Of a stretch of DNA of 64,000 bases, positions 35,953-44,868 are shown in pieces (the first letter of the stretch is position 1; every line of letters begins with the position of its first letter). The notes under the pieces are model-generated. The model ran no database searches and was not told the DNA's origin. It saw only the letters and a list, made by a program, of their open reading frames with translations. The DNA is from Aurantiacibacter sp. D1-12 (lineage in GTDB: Bacteria > Pseudomonadota > Alphaproteobacteria > Sphingomonadales > Sphingomonadaceae): NCBI RefSeq assembly GCF_028858515.1, contig NZ_JAPJZJ010000001.1:248001-312000 (forward strand), given 5' to 3'. The position numbers were made by a program, and so were the translations under genes.

Positions 35953-37647
35953 TTAGGCGGTCTTTGAATCGCCTGTGCGTCCCGAACCCGCGCTATGGTC
36001 ACCGGCTGTGGCGGTCAAGGCAGGAAGCAAGAGTGTTACACGATCTTTTTTACATTTAAGAGTCCCGCCTGTCGCTTCGGCTTCGGCTTGCGCCAGTTTG
36101 AAGGCGAAGTCGGGTCCGAACATACCTGCACTAAGTGCCCTCTCGCGCGCGGGATCGCCAGATGGGCGTTGGCCAGTAGCGGATTTTACAAGCAGCGATT
36201 GCGGTACTTTCAGGCGCAGTTTTACACGTTTGCCATTGCCGGACAGGCGCAAGGCGATCTGCTCTCCGGGGCCGAGCGCGCCTGCAGCTGTTGCCAGAAT
36301 ACGCCAGCACAGCGCCATCGCTTCCGGACGAGCCATCGCAACGTCGAACGGCGATCCTTTCACGCGTAGATCGAACCCGGCGTTGCGCGGGCGCAGCACT
36401 CCCTGCAACCGTTGTGTCGTTTCCGCGACCACGCTGCGCATGTCGGTTTCGCCATCTTCCAGATGCATGGCACCGGAATCAAGTTTCACCAGCCGGTCCA
36501 CCTCGTCGAACGCTGCAAGCAACTTGGCCGCGTCGACCGAGATTCCTGCGGCATGGGCGCGGTATTCGTGTGGGGCAGGGCCGAACAACTGCTGCTGGAT
36601 GATTTCGGCAAACCCCTGGATGGCGTTCACCGGCGTACGCAATTCGTGCAGGACCTGCCGCATCTGGTCTCCGGCGCTGTCCTGCTCCGATTCTGACTGT
36701 GCAATCACCGGGCGGCGCAGACACCCGCGATAGCCGTTGAAACGCCCGTTGAGTGGATCGAACAGCGGAGCCGCATCCAGCCGCCAATCACCGCTGATTT
36801 CCGGCGCGGCGTCAAGAGTGACGGGTGCAGAATGGACGGGTTGCCGGTCTGCAAGATCGCGCGCAGTTGGCTCGCCCATTTCCACCAGCATGCCGGGGCG
36901 CGGTGATGTCAGCATCAGGCCAACGACCAGCGGAGCAATCGGTCCGCTCGCCCAGGTTACAGCGCCTGACGCATCGCTGGCGAATTCGAAGCCAAGGAGC
37001 GGGGTGTGCTGGATATCGTCTTCGCCAAGCGGCAATCGCGGTGCAACGGGGCGGGTGCGGCGATCCTCCCGGAACTGTTCGATCCGGCGCAACAGGGCGC
37101 CAATGCCTTCGTCTTCCTTTGCTTCCACCGGAACAGGTGCCGCTTCGATCGGCGAGGCAGCCTGAGACGGTGCGGGAGCAGGGGCCAGTGTCGGGTCTTG
37201 AACCAGCGGATCAGGCAGCACCAGATCCTGCACGCCCAGTCGAGACAGCAGCGCCTTCACTTCAGTGGACAGGTCCCTGCGGTGCCGCAGGAAGCCGCGC
37301 GCATTCACGGGCAGCGTCGGAATAAGCTCCAGCCATTGCGCCTCGGTGAGTCTCGCGGTCGCCATTGCGGAGGCAGCGGGCTTCGCATTTCCATCCGCTA
37401 AAAAGGCCACCAGCTCGCTGTTGCGTAGCCTCAGGCCCGGTTCGCGCAGGATTCGCGACTGCTCTTCCTGCGGCAATTTCTCCATGATCTCGCCCAACCG
37501 GGCATAGGCTTCGTCAGCCAGTGGGCTGTCGGTTTCCTCGCGGGATGTTCCCAACAGGTCAAGTAACTGCCTGAATTGCGTGCGCAATCCGCCTTCGCTG
37601 TCCGTGCGCATGCGCAGCACAGTGGCAAGGCGATCATCGAACTGCAT
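35953..37647 (-). CDS. Sensor histidine kinase with degenerate ATP-binding domain
   Basis: A 564-residue soluble protein. The N-terminus is helical (about 1-145), followed by a Pro/Ala linker, a PAS-like region (about 215-310) and a dimerisation/phosphoacceptor domain with HELRTP (His334). The C-terminal ATPase domain (about 415-550) lacks the N-box Asn and the usual glycine-rich G boxes; only a GMFGPDFAFKLAQAEAEATGG remnant is left. It may act by dimerisation or as a phosphatase or scaffold, not as a kinase. It precedes a WalW-like deacetylase on the same strand. Confidence 0.8.
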   Translation of the reverse strand: MQFDDRLATVLRMRTDSEGGLRTQFRQLLDLLGTSREETDSPLADEAYARLGEIMEKLPQEEQSRILREPGLRLRNSELVAFLADGNAKPAASAMATARLTEAQWLELIPTLPVNARGFLRHRRDLSTEVKALLSRLGVQDLVLPDPLVQDPTLAPAPAPSQAASPIEAAPVPVEAKEDEGIGALLRRIEQFREDRRTRPVAPRLPLGEDDIQHTPLLGFEFASDASGAVTWASGPIAPLVVGLMLTSPRPGMLVEMGEPTARDLADRQPVHSAPVTLDAAPEISGDWRLDAAPLFDPLNGRFNGYRGCLRRPVIAQSESEQDSAGDQMRQVLHELRTPVNAIQGFAEIIQQQLFGPAPHEYRAHAAGISVDAAKLLAAFDEVDRLVKLDSGAMHLEDGETDMRSVVAETTQRLQGVLRPRNAGFDLRVKGSPFDVAMARPEAMALCWRILATAAGALGPGEQIALRLSGNGKRVKLRLKVPQSLLVKSATGQRPSGDPARERALSAGMFGPDFAFKLAQAEAEATGGTLKCKKDRVTLLLPALTATAGDHSAGSGRTGDSKTA

Positions 37648-37761
37648 TCAGACTCCAGCTTGGCGAAGGTTAAGGAATTCCTACCTCGCCTTAGCGGGAG
37701 TACGCCGCAGGCACATGCACACAGCGCAGCGCGTTGCAAAAAGGGACAATTGCGTTCATAC

Positions 37762-37787
37762 ACAACAATTGTTCCGACAGTTGTTGT
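37762..37787. promoter_or_regulatory. AT-rich inverted repeat, candidate Lrp operator
   Basis: ACAACAA (37762-37768) and TTGTTGT (37781-37787) form an inverted repeat 79 bases before the Lrp-type gene. Lrp/AsnC proteins usually bind AT-rich dyads in their own promoters, so autoregulation is plausible. The site also lies between this gene and the divergent histidine kinase. Confidence 0.4.
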
Positions 37788-37865
37788 ATTACGTGCCGGA
37801 TATTGCCTGCTTCGGTAAGCAGGTTGCACGAAAAGCACGTGTAAGATTCACATGGGGGCTGACTG

Positions 37866-38330
37866 ATGTCGACGCTCGATTCGATTGATCGCAAATTGCT
37901 TGCGGAGCTGCAGGCAGAGGGGCGGGTAACCAACGTGGATCTGGCGCGGCGCGTCGGACTGACCGCACCGCCATGTTTGCGGCGGGTTCGCGCGCTCGAA
38001 GACGAGGGCGTCATCCGCGGCTATCACGCTGACTTGAACGCTTCCAAACTGGGTTTTGCGATCACCGTGTTTGCCATGGTTTCACTGCGCAGCCAGGCAG
38101 AGGAAGACCTGAAAGCGTTCGAAGAGCATATCAACCTGCTCCCCGAAGTGCGGGAGTGCCACATGCTCAACGGCGAAATCGACTTCATCCTGAAGATCGT
38201 CAGCCGTGATCTTCAAAGCTTCCAGGAATTCCTTACCAGCAAGTTGACCCCTGCACCCAACGTGGCGAGCGTGAAAACTTCGCTGACGATCCGCACTGCG
38301 AAATACGAACCGGGAGTGCCGCTGGGATGA
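37866..38330 (+). CDS. Lrp/AsnC family transcriptional regulator
   Basis: A 154-residue feast/famine regulator. The N-terminal helix-turn-helix (LDSIDRKLLAELQAEGRVTNVDLARRVGL) is followed by the RAM/ASNC ligand-binding domain (YHADLNASKLGFAI to the C-terminus, with HMLNGEIDFILKI). It probably senses an amino acid. It is divergent from the histidine kinase and its stop overlaps the next ATG by 4 bp. Confidence 0.93.
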   Translation: MSTLDSIDRKLLAELQAEGRVTNVDLARRVGLTAPPCLRRVRALEDEGVIRGYHADLNASKLGFAITVFAMVSLRSQAEEDLKAFEEHINLLPEVRECHMLNGEIDFILKIVSRDLQSFQEFLTSKLTPAPNVASVKTSLTIRTAKYEPGVPLG

Positions 38331-38758
38331 GCGGCGAGCAGTTGCAAGGCCATTGCCTTTGTGGCGCGGTGAAGATCACACTGTCCGATCCCAAGGATCA
38401 CGTCGAGTATTGTCATTGCGACATGTGCAGACATTGGACCGGCTCAAACTATCCGGCGTTGGAAGGCGCGTCGTTTAAACTTTCCGGCGAAGAACACATC
38501 GCCACCTACAAATCGAGTGAATGGGCCGAGCGTGCCTTCTGCAGCAAATGCGGCAGCAACCTCTGGTACAAATTCCTGCCCACCGGCAATCGCAGTTTCC
38601 TTGCCGGCCTGTTCGACGGAGCGAGCGATCTTCCCGTCGGCCGTGAAATCTTCGTAGAAGAAAAGGTCCGTTGGGGCGAGATCCCTGGTGAACATGATCG
38701 TCTGACCGGAGAAGAGGTTATCGCAGAGGCAAAGGCTGCCGGCTTCAGCTTCGATTGA
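38327..38758 (+). CDS. GFA family (glutathione-dependent formaldehyde-activating-like) protein
   Basis: A 143-residue zinc protein of the GFA/Mss4 fold. The cysteine pattern GHCLCGAVKI, CHCDMC and CSKCGSNLW corresponds to the two zinc sites of the family. True formaldehyde activation has been shown only for some members, so the activity is open. Coupled to the Lrp gene by an ATGA overlap, it may be controlled by it. Confidence 0.88.
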   Translation: MSGEQLQGHCLCGAVKITLSDPKDHVEYCHCDMCRHWTGSNYPALEGASFKLSGEEHIATYKSSEWAERAFCSKCGSNLWYKFLPTGNRSFLAGLFDGASDLPVGREIFVEEKVRWGEIPGEHDRLTGEEVIAEAKAAGFSFD

Positions 38759-38997
38759 CGTTTTCCGGTTCGTTCGCGTTCTTCACAGGGGCCAATTGTA
38801 ACCATTCGTCGCATTATCGCCTCGCGCGGACGCTAGTTGGCGAGGAGCGTGGAACCGTTAATCGTTACGCGAAGTTTGGCTCTTCATCGGGGCGGCGTGT
38901 TACAAAATTTACGTTTCACGCCCTCTGTAGACGGGGATGAGTTGAGAATGGCTTGGCAGGTCGCGACTGGGCCTGCCGGGACTGGAGGAGTACAGTA

Positions 38998-39909
38998 ATG
39001 AAGACGTTTTCCAACATGCGCACGGGCGTTGCTATGTTCGCTTTGCTCGCGGTGCCTGCCACCGGCAGTGCTGTCGCGCAGGAGCTGGAACCGGCACCGG
39101 TGACGCAGAATATCAATGTTTATGGCAGCTTGCCGACAGACCTTTCGGGCCTCCCTGCGGGACCGGAATTTGACGGTTTCATCTCGTCGCGAACAGGAAA
39201 CGAGATCGAAGTCACCAGTGCAGACGGCTCGGTTACGAGCTTTGTCGTTGGTGCGATCACCGACATCAAGGCGCGCGGCGGTTTCCTTGGTCTTGGTCGC
39301 AGGGAACTGACCACCGCATCTCTCTACAATGGTTTGCCTGTCAGCGTGCAGACGGTTCAATGGGAAGATGGACTGCTGGCCAGCGAGATCCGTTTCTCCG
39401 CCAGCGACTATGAAACTGCGCAGATGGTTCGCAACGGCACCGAACAGCGTTTCGCCAACAACGAAATGGCGATCGAAGAGAACGCTGCGGCGGCAGAAGC
39501 CCTGCGTGGCCGGGTTGCCAACATCGACCAGTACAACGTCATGGGCGTGACCAATGTCTATTTCGACACCGCCCGCCACAATATCTCGCCGATTGCGCAG
39601 CAGGAGCTCTGCCAGTTTGCGACCGAGGCTGCAGCGGTTGATGGCGCGCAGCTGATTGTCGTTGGTTACACCGACAGTGTCGGCAACCAGGAATACAATC
39701 AGGCGCTGAGCGAACGCCGCGCTGAAGGTGTGGTCAACTATCTGCAGCAGGAATGCGGCTGGGCGCCGTGGCGCATGATGACGCCGACGGGCATGGCCGA
39801 ATCTGATCCGGCAGCCGACAACACCACCGCAGCCGGCCGCGCACAGAACCGCCGTGTTTCGGTCAACATGCTCGTGAGCAAGGCTCTCGACGAAGGCATG
39901 GGCGGCTGA
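38998..39909 (+). CDS. OmpA family outer-membrane-associated protein
   Basis: A 303-residue exported protein. GGAGGAG lies just upstream of ATG 38998, and a signal peptide (about 1-25, ending SAVAQE) follows. The middle part is beta-strand-like and the last 110 residues are an OmpA-like peptidoglycan-binding domain with YTDSVGNQEYNQALSERRAEGV and NRRVSV. The Asp and Arg of this domain, which contact diaminopimelate, are present. It anchors the envelope to peptidoglycan. Confidence 0.9.
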   Translation: MKTFSNMRTGVAMFALLAVPATGSAVAQELEPAPVTQNINVYGSLPTDLSGLPAGPEFDGFISSRTGNEIEVTSADGSVTSFVVGAITDIKARGGFLGLGRRELTTASLYNGLPVSVQTVQWEDGLLASEIRFSASDYETAQMVRNGTEQRFANNEMAIEENAAAAEALRGRVANIDQYNVMGVTNVYFDTARHNISPIAQQELCQFATEAAAVDGAQLIVVGYTDSVGNQEYNQALSERRAEGVVNYLQQECGWAPWRMMTPTGMAESDPAADNTTAAGRAQNRRVSVNMLVSKALDEGMGG

Positions 39910-39934
39910 GCCGTTTGAAAGCGAAGCATAAACG

Positions 39935-39967
39935 AAAAGGGCGGGCCAACTACGGCCCGCCCTTTTT
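39935..39967. terminator. Strong bidirectional terminator
   Basis: AAAAGGGCGGGCC (39935-39947) pairs with GGCCCGCCCTTTTT (39954-39967). It separates the OmpA gene from the convergent accC. Confidence 0.85.
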
Positions 39968-39994
39968 CATTTGAGCTAGCAAAATCCGGTTTGC

Positions 39995-41353
39995 CTACTC
40001 GCCCTTTGCCTCGCGCGCGGCCAGCCATTCTTCAAGCCACTTGATCGTATAGTCGCCGCTAATCACGTCCGGCTGGTGGATAAGCTCCTGGTGGAGTGGG
40101 ATCGAGGTTTTGACACCTTCGACTACCATTTCCTCCAGCGCGCGGCGCAGGCGCATCAGGCAGCCTTCGCGGTTGCGGCCGTATACGATCAGTTTGGCGA
40201 TCATACTGTCATAGTAGGGCGGGATCGAATAGCCGGCGTAGAGCCCGCTATCGACGCGGACGTGCATGCCGCCAGCCGGGTGGTAATAGCTGATCTTGCC
40301 CGGGCTCGGGGTGAAATTGAACGGGTCCTCCGCATTGATGCGGCACTCGATCGCGTGGCCGGTGAATTGCAGGTCTTCCTGCGCCACAGAGAGCGGTTTG
40401 CCATCGGCGATGCGGATCTGCTCGCGCACTAGATCGAAGCCGGTGATTGCTTCGGTTACGGGATGCTCGACCTGCAGGCGCGTGTTCATCTCGATAAAGT
40501 AGAACTCGCCGTCTTCCCACAGGAATTCGATCGTGCCTGCACCGCGATAACCCATGTCGGCCATAGCTTTCGAGACGATGCTGCCCATCCGCTCGCGCTC
40601 TTCGGCGTTGATCACGGGGGAAGGGGCCTCTTCGAACACCTTCTGGTGGCGGCGCTGGAGCGAGCAGTCCCGCTCGCCCAGATGGATGGCATTCCCGTTA
40701 CCGTCACCGAAGACCTGGAACTCGATATGCCGCGGATTGCCGAGGTACTTTTCGAGGTACATGGTGTCGTCACCAAACGCGGCCTTTGCCTCGCTCATGG
40801 CGCGCTTCACCAGCGGTTCCATCGATTCCGCATCGGGAATGACCTGCATCCCGCGTCCGCCACCGCCGGCTGCAGCCTTGGCGATGACTGGATAGCCGAT
40901 CTCGTCCGCAATCCGGCGCATGTCGTCGAAGTCGGAGATCGCGCCGTCCGAACCCGGTACTAGCGGGAGGCCGAGCGCGCCGGCGGTCTGCTTGGCGGCG
41001 ACCTTGTCACCCATGGTGCGGATATGTTCGGGCTTGGGGCCGATCCACTTGATGTCGTGCGCTTCTACCACGTCTGCGAAGTGGGCGTTCTCGGACAGGA
41101 ATCCGTATCCCGGGTGGATCGCATCAGCATCGCTGATCTCGGCCGCCGAGATGATCGCGGCGATGTTGAGATAGCTCTCGCTCGCGGCGGGCGGGCCGAT
41201 GCAGATGGCATGGTCAGCCAGCCGCACGTGCATGGCATCGGCATCGGCAGTGGAGTGCACCGCGACTGTTTCAATGCCCATTTCATGCGCCGCGCGGTGG
41301 ATGCGCAGGGCAATCTCCCCGCGATTGGCGATTAGTATGCGCGAAATGCCCAT
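39995..41353 (-). CDS. accC: Acetyl-CoA carboxylase biotin carboxylase subunit
   Basis: AccC carboxylates the biotin of AccB in the first step of malonyl-CoA synthesis. The 452-residue protein starts MGISRILIANRGEIALRI, the canonical AccC N-terminus, and contains the ATP-grasp motifs (AAAGGGGRGM, MNTRLQVEHPVTE). The start at 41353 is chosen; the longer open frame upstream is not conserved. It lies 16 bp after accB, the usual accBC operon. Confidence 0.96.
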   Translation of the reverse strand: MGISRILIANRGEIALRIHRAAHEMGIETVAVHSTADADAMHVRLADHAICIGPPAASESYLNIAAIISAAEISDADAIHPGYGFLSENAHFADVVEAHDIKWIGPKPEHIRTMGDKVAAKQTAGALGLPLVPGSDGAISDFDDMRRIADEIGYPVIAKAAAGGGGRGMQVIPDAESMEPLVKRAMSEAKAAFGDDTMYLEKYLGNPRHIEFQVFGDGNGNAIHLGERDCSLQRRHQKVFEEAPSPVINAEERERMGSIVSKAMADMGYRGAGTIEFLWEDGEFYFIEMNTRLQVEHPVTEAITGFDLVREQIRIADGKPLSVAQEDLQFTGHAIECRINAEDPFNFTPSPGKISYYHPAGGMHVRVDSGLYAGYSIPPYYDSMIAKLIVYGRNREGCLMRLRRALEEMVVEGVKTSIPLHQELIHQPDVISGDYTIKWLEEWLAAREAKGE

Positions 41354-41369
41354 GTGGTCAGCAGCCCCC

Positions 41370-41876
41370 TCAGGCGACGACGACGAGCGGCTGGTCGAAC
41401 TCGACCGGAGAGCCGTTCTCGACGAGTAACTGCTGCACCTTGCCATCGGCGGGCGCGGTGATAGGATTCATGACCTTCATGGCCTCTACGATCAACAGAG
41501 TGTCACCCTTCTTCACGCTGTCACCGACCGACACGAAGTTAGGCGCGCCAGGTTCGGGAGCGAGATAGGCAGTGCCCACCATCGGCGATTTTACCGCATT
41601 GGCGGCGTCCGAGCTGTCGCCAGCATCGGCCGGAGCCTCTGCCGCAGGCGCCGGGGCTGCTGCTGCCGGAGCCGCTGCAGGAGGGGCGGCCACCGCTGCC
41701 GGGGCAGGCGCCGCTGCAGCGGTTACATTGCGCGCCACTCGGATGCGCTTGTTGCCTTCTTCCAGCTCGATTTCGGTGAGGCCGGTGTCGGCCAACATCT
41801 CGGCCAGTTCGCGAACCAGCTTCGGATCAACAGTCATGCCGCTTTTGCTAGCGGCGCTTCCCTTCTTCTCGGGCAT
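41370..41876 (-). CDS. accB: Biotin carboxyl carrier protein
   Basis: A 168-residue carrier: N-terminal part, an Ala/Pro-rich flexible linker (about residues 55-95) and a C-terminal biotinyl domain with the target lysine in VEAMKVMN. It carries carboxybiotin between AccC and the carboxyltransferase. It sits between aroQ and accC on the same strand, a common arrangement. Confidence 0.96.
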   Translation of the reverse strand: MPEKKGSAASKSGMTVDPKLVRELAEMLADTGLTEIELEEGNKRIRVARNVTAAAAPAPAAVAAPPAAAPAAAAPAPAAEAPADAGDSSDAANAVKSPMVGTAYLAPEPGAPNFVSVGDSVKKGDTLLIVEAMKVMNPITAPADGKVQQLLVENGSPVEFDQPLVVVA

Positions 41877-41973
41877 GCAATCCCCAATGCATTGTGAATG
41901 TGAGTGGCGTGGGGGCTAGACCCGCTTTGAGGCCAAAGCAAGGCTTTGCGCGGGTTTTCGACCCCACTCGATT

Positions 41974-42408
41974 TTACAGTTTTGCGGCGGCGTCCAGTGC
42001 CATCTCGTATCCGTATGCACCAAAGCCAGAGATAGAGCCGACAGCTCCCATCGCGACATAGCTCTTGTGGCGATAGGCCTCGCGCGCAGCGGGGTTGGAG
42101 ATGTGCACTTCGATCACCGGAGTACGTATCGCGCGGATCGCATCGTAGAGCGCCAGGCTGGTGTGGGTGAGGGCGCCGGCGTTCAGGATGATCGCCTTGG
42201 CACCATCGGCCTGGGCTTCGTGCATCCAGTCACACAGGTGGCCTTCATGATTGGACTGGCGCATTTCGACTTCGAGTCCGAGCGCCTTGGCCTTTTCCTC
42301 GCACCGCGTGGCAAGATCATCGAGCGTTTCCGCGCCATAGACTTCGGGCTCGCGCACGCCGAGGAGGTTGAGGTTCGGGCCGTTCAATACGAATACTGTG
42401 TCAGTCAT
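41974..42408 (-). CDS. aroQ: 3-dehydroquinate dehydratase, type II
   Basis: A 144-residue shikimate pathway enzyme. FVLNGPNLNLLGVREPEVYG is the type II N-terminus with the active-site Tyr and Arg loop, and NPAAREAYRHKS holds the catalytic His and a substrate-binding motif. It dehydrates 3-dehydroquinate to 3-dehydroshikimate. It precedes accB by about 100 bp on the same strand. Confidence 0.95.
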   Translation of the reverse strand: MTDTVFVLNGPNLNLLGVREPEVYGAETLDDLATRCEEKAKALGLEVEMRQSNHEGHLCDWMHEAQADGAKAIILNAGALTHTSLALYDAIRAIRTPVIEVHISNPAAREAYRHKSYVAMGAVGSISGFGAYGYEMALDAAAKL

Positions 42409-42482
42409 GCGCTGCCCTTAGCCGCTGATGCGGGGCAGGGCAAAGGGCAAACGCATGCTTTTGTCGGGTCTTTTGCGGGCAG

Positions 42483-42513
42483 GGGTGTGACAGGTGTGAT
42501 AGTGTCCTGAGGC
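42483..42513 (+). repeat. Short intergenic repeat A, copy 3
   Basis: GGGTGTGACAGGTGTGATAG followed by TGTCCTGAGGC, directly after the stop of the holin gene. It matches the minus-strand copy at 6153-6181 over most of its length. Repeat B lies at 42981 on the other side of the holin gene. Confidence 0.55.
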
Positions 42514-42926
42514 TATTTCTCCACGCCCTTCACTTTGCCCCACTGGCGCGCGGCGGTGTAGCCGAGATAGCCGGTGCCAAATAGCGCGTAGAGCGGCTCG
42601 GGAAGGCCGCCGAGATAGGCATTCATGCCCGTGCCGATATCGCGCGCGATCACCGGGTTGAACGCGGCCAGCACGCCCATCGGCAGGGCGAACAGGATCA
42701 TCGTGTACATGACATAAAGGAAGCTCGGCCGCGCGCGGCTAGTCCACGGATCGTGACTGTTCGCCTCGGCGATAATTGCTGACAGCCGCGCTTCGATCAT
42801 CGCCATATCCTGCGTTCCTTCGAGCTTGATCAGCTCCAGCTTGGCTCGCTCGCGCGCCTCTTTGTCGGGAATGATCTTGTCGATGATGCTTGCGATCGGG
42901 CCGATCAGGGATTCAAGAATTGCCAT
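42513..42926 (-). CDS. 3TM-type (gene-transfer-agent-like) holin family protein
   Basis: A 137-residue membrane protein. An amphipathic N-terminus (MAILESLIGPIASIIDKIIPDKEARERAKLELI) leads to three hydrophobic segments (about 75-92, 95-108, 115-130). This matches the 3TM holin family seen in phages and alphaproteobacterial gene transfer agents. No endolysin or capsid gene lies beside it, so it is an orphan. In GTA-producing relatives, lysis genes are often separate from the main cluster, so a role in GTA release is possible but unproven. Confidence 0.75.
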   Translation of the reverse strand: MAILESLIGPIASIIDKIIPDKEARERAKLELIKLEGTQDMAMIEARLSAIIAEANSHDPWTSRARPSFLYVMYTMILFALPMGVLAAFNPVIARDIGTGMNAYLGGLPEPLYALFGTGYLGYTAARQWGKVKGVEK

Positions 42927-42980
42927 AGGGGGTGCTCCGTTGCGGTTGGATTCGCAGACGGGCGTGGAGGAAGGCGAATG

Positions 42981-42993
42981 CTGTAGGAAAGGG
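42981..42993 (+). repeat. Short intergenic repeat B, copy 3
   Basis: CTGTAGGAAAGGG in the divergent promoter region, 55 bases before the holin gene and 68 before the redoxin/P4Hc gene. It matches the first ten bases of the other B copies. Confidence 0.5.
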
Positions 42994-43060
42994 TCGTCTG
43001 CGCTAGATAATCCTGCAAATTCCCCTTTTGCTCGCTGACGGAGGTGCCTAGGGTGCGCCG

Positions 43061-44173
43061 ATGGCCGACCACCGTCCTTCTTACGACATTTCTGCGCCGT
43101 CTATCCGCCCATACGTTCAGGAATTGTGGCCGGGTGGACTGGCGACGCCGTTCGATACGAAGGATGAGGAAGGTCGCAGCCTGAATCTGGCCGACGATCA
43201 TCTTTCGGGCCGCTTTATCCTGCTGGCTTTATTGAGCGATCCGCACGCTACCCAGACGGCAGCACTGCTGGAGTCGCTCGCCGGACTTGAGACGCGGCTC
43301 GATGCGGCCAATGCAACAGTCATCGCCGTCAGCGCATCGAGCGATGCTGCGCAGAACAAGGCGATGAAACGTGCTGCTGGATTTCCATGGCCGGTCGTGT
43401 GCGATTCTCCGGGTGGCATTTTTGCTTCCTACGGTCTGCACAAAGGTACCGACCGGACGGCCCGACTGGTGGTGGTCACGCCATATCGGCAAATCCGGAC
43501 GTGGTTCGATCTGAAAGAGGATGCAGACGCAACGCTGAGGGTAGTTATGGATTTGTTGGAAAACGCACAGGCCGTTGAAGAAATGCGCTGGAGTCCACCA
43601 CACGCGCCGGTCCTTATCGTGCCCAATGTGCTGTCACCAGAAGAGTGCGCCAAACTGGTCGAGTCGGTGGAGACGGATACGCCCTTCATGGTTCGCAGAC
43701 CGCAGCCGGGCGAGATTGCGGGCAACTACAAGATGCCCGTTTACGAACACCATCGGCAGGATCGCGTCGACATGGTGATCAAGGACAAAAACACGCTGGC
43801 TTTTCTGGACGAGCGGGTGTTTGGCCGGGTGGCGCCTATGATCAAAAAGGCGTTTGCTTTCGACGTAACACGACGTGAAGACCTGCACATCGCCCGCTAT
43901 GTCGGCCGCCGTGAAGGGATTGAGATGGGCCATCGTGACAACACCAGCCCAGCAGGTGCACATCGGCGCTTCGCGCTATCGATGAGTCTGAATGACGATT
44001 ACGAAGGCGGCGGAGTTGCGTTCAAGGAATTCAGCCCGAAAGGCTATCGCGTTCCAGCGGGTACGGCGATGGTGTTTTCATCGTCATTGCTGCACGAGGT
44101 GCAGGAGACCACATCGGGCGTCCGCTACAATCTGATATCGCACCTGTTCAACGATCAGGCGCTCGCACGATAG
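43061..44173 (+). CDS. Redoxin-like domain fused to a prolyl 4-hydroxylase-like dioxygenase
   Basis: A 370-residue two-domain protein. Residues 1-175 resemble a peroxiredoxin/thioredoxin fold ([22 protein letters not shown], then a second strand with VVCDSP), but the usual peroxidatic Cys motif is absent. Residues 185-365 are a P4Hc dioxygenase with His291-x-Asp293 (GHRDN), distal His345 (LLHEVQ) and Arg355 in [10 protein letters not shown]. No signal peptide is present. The redoxin part may be a folded adaptor or substrate sensor. It starts in the divergent region with the holin gene. Confidence 0.85.
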   Translation: MADHRPSYDISAPSIRPYVQELWPGGLATPFDTKDEEGRSLNLADDHLSGRFILLALLSDPHATQTAALLESLAGLETRLDAANATVIAVSASSDAAQNKAMKRAAGFPWPVVCDSPGGIFASYGLHKGTDRTARLVVVTPYRQIRTWFDLKEDADATLRVVMDLLENAQAVEEMRWSPPHAPVLIVPNVLSPEECAKLVESVETDTPFMVRRPQPGEIAGNYKMPVYEHHRQDRVDMVIKDKNTLAFLDERVFGRVAPMIKKAFAFDVTRREDLHIARYVGRREGIEMGHRDNTSPAGAHRRFALSMSLNDDYEGGGVAFKEFSPKGYRVPAGTAMVFSSSLLHEVQETTSGVRYNLISHLFNDQALAR

Positions 44174-44210
44174 ATCGCGCGAAATCAATCCGAATTGCGG
44201 TGAAAACCAC

Positions 44211-44287
44211 TGGTCGGGAAGACAGGATTCGAACCTGCGACCCCCACACCCCCAGTGTGATGCGCTACCAGGCTGCGCTACTTCCCG
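44211..44287 (-). tRNA. tRNA-Pro (anticodon GGG)
   Basis: On the minus strand a 77-nt cloverleaf with acceptor CGGGAAG, D-arm GCGCAGCCTGGTAGCGC, anticodon stem TCACA / TGTGG and loop CTGGGGG (anticodon GGG), plus encoded CCA. With the TGG tRNA at 33.7 kb it covers two of the proline isoacceptors. Confidence 0.93.
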
Positions 44288-44517
44288 AGACCAGTGGAAG
44301 CGCGCCTATAGAAAGGGCGGGGCTTGATAGCAAGCGCCTAAGAACTTGTGTCGTACGTCTTGCAAAACGGCCTCTGATTGCCACCTATCCGCAATGCTGC
44401 TAGGCGCGGCACCCACACGTCGGGGGAGACAAGGCAAGGCGCGGTTCAGGCCGTTCCCGCCAGCATCGTATTCCGGCTTTTCGTTTTGATTTCAACGCTC
44501 CTGAATGGAACGCACAC

Positions 44518-44841
44518 ATGCTTGATTTTCTCGCGGCCGCCTCTGGCCAGGCAGCCCCTCCGGGATGGGTCCAGTTTCTGCCGATCGTCGGTATGATTCT
44601 CATCTTCTGGTTCCTGCTTTTCCGTCCGCAGATGAAGCGGCACAAGGAACACCAGACCAAGATCGCAGGGATCAAGAAGAACGACAAGGTTGTGACCGCA
44701 GGCGGTATCATCGGCAAGGTAACCAAGGTGGATGATGACTATGCCGAGGTGGAGATTGCGCAGGGCACGCGGATCAAGGTGGTAAAGTCCACCATCGGCG
44801 ACATTCTGCCTCCGGGCGGCGGCAAGCCGGCCAACGACTGA
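44518..44841 (+). CDS. yajC: Preprotein translocase subunit YajC
   Basis: A 107-residue inner-membrane protein with one N-terminal hydrophobic segment (FLPIVGMILIFWFLLFRPQ) and the conserved core KRHKEHQ through NDKVVTAGGIIGKV. YajC joins SecDF in the Sec holo-translocon. First gene of the yajC-secD-secF set. Confidence 0.95.
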   Translation: MLDFLAAASGQAAPPGWVQFLPIVGMILIFWFLLFRPQMKRHKEHQTKIAGIKKNDKVVTAGGIIGKVTKVDDDYAEVEIAQGTRIKVVKSTIGDILPPGGGKPAND

Positions 44842-44868
44842 CAGGTATAGGTTCGAAGGCTGCACGCG

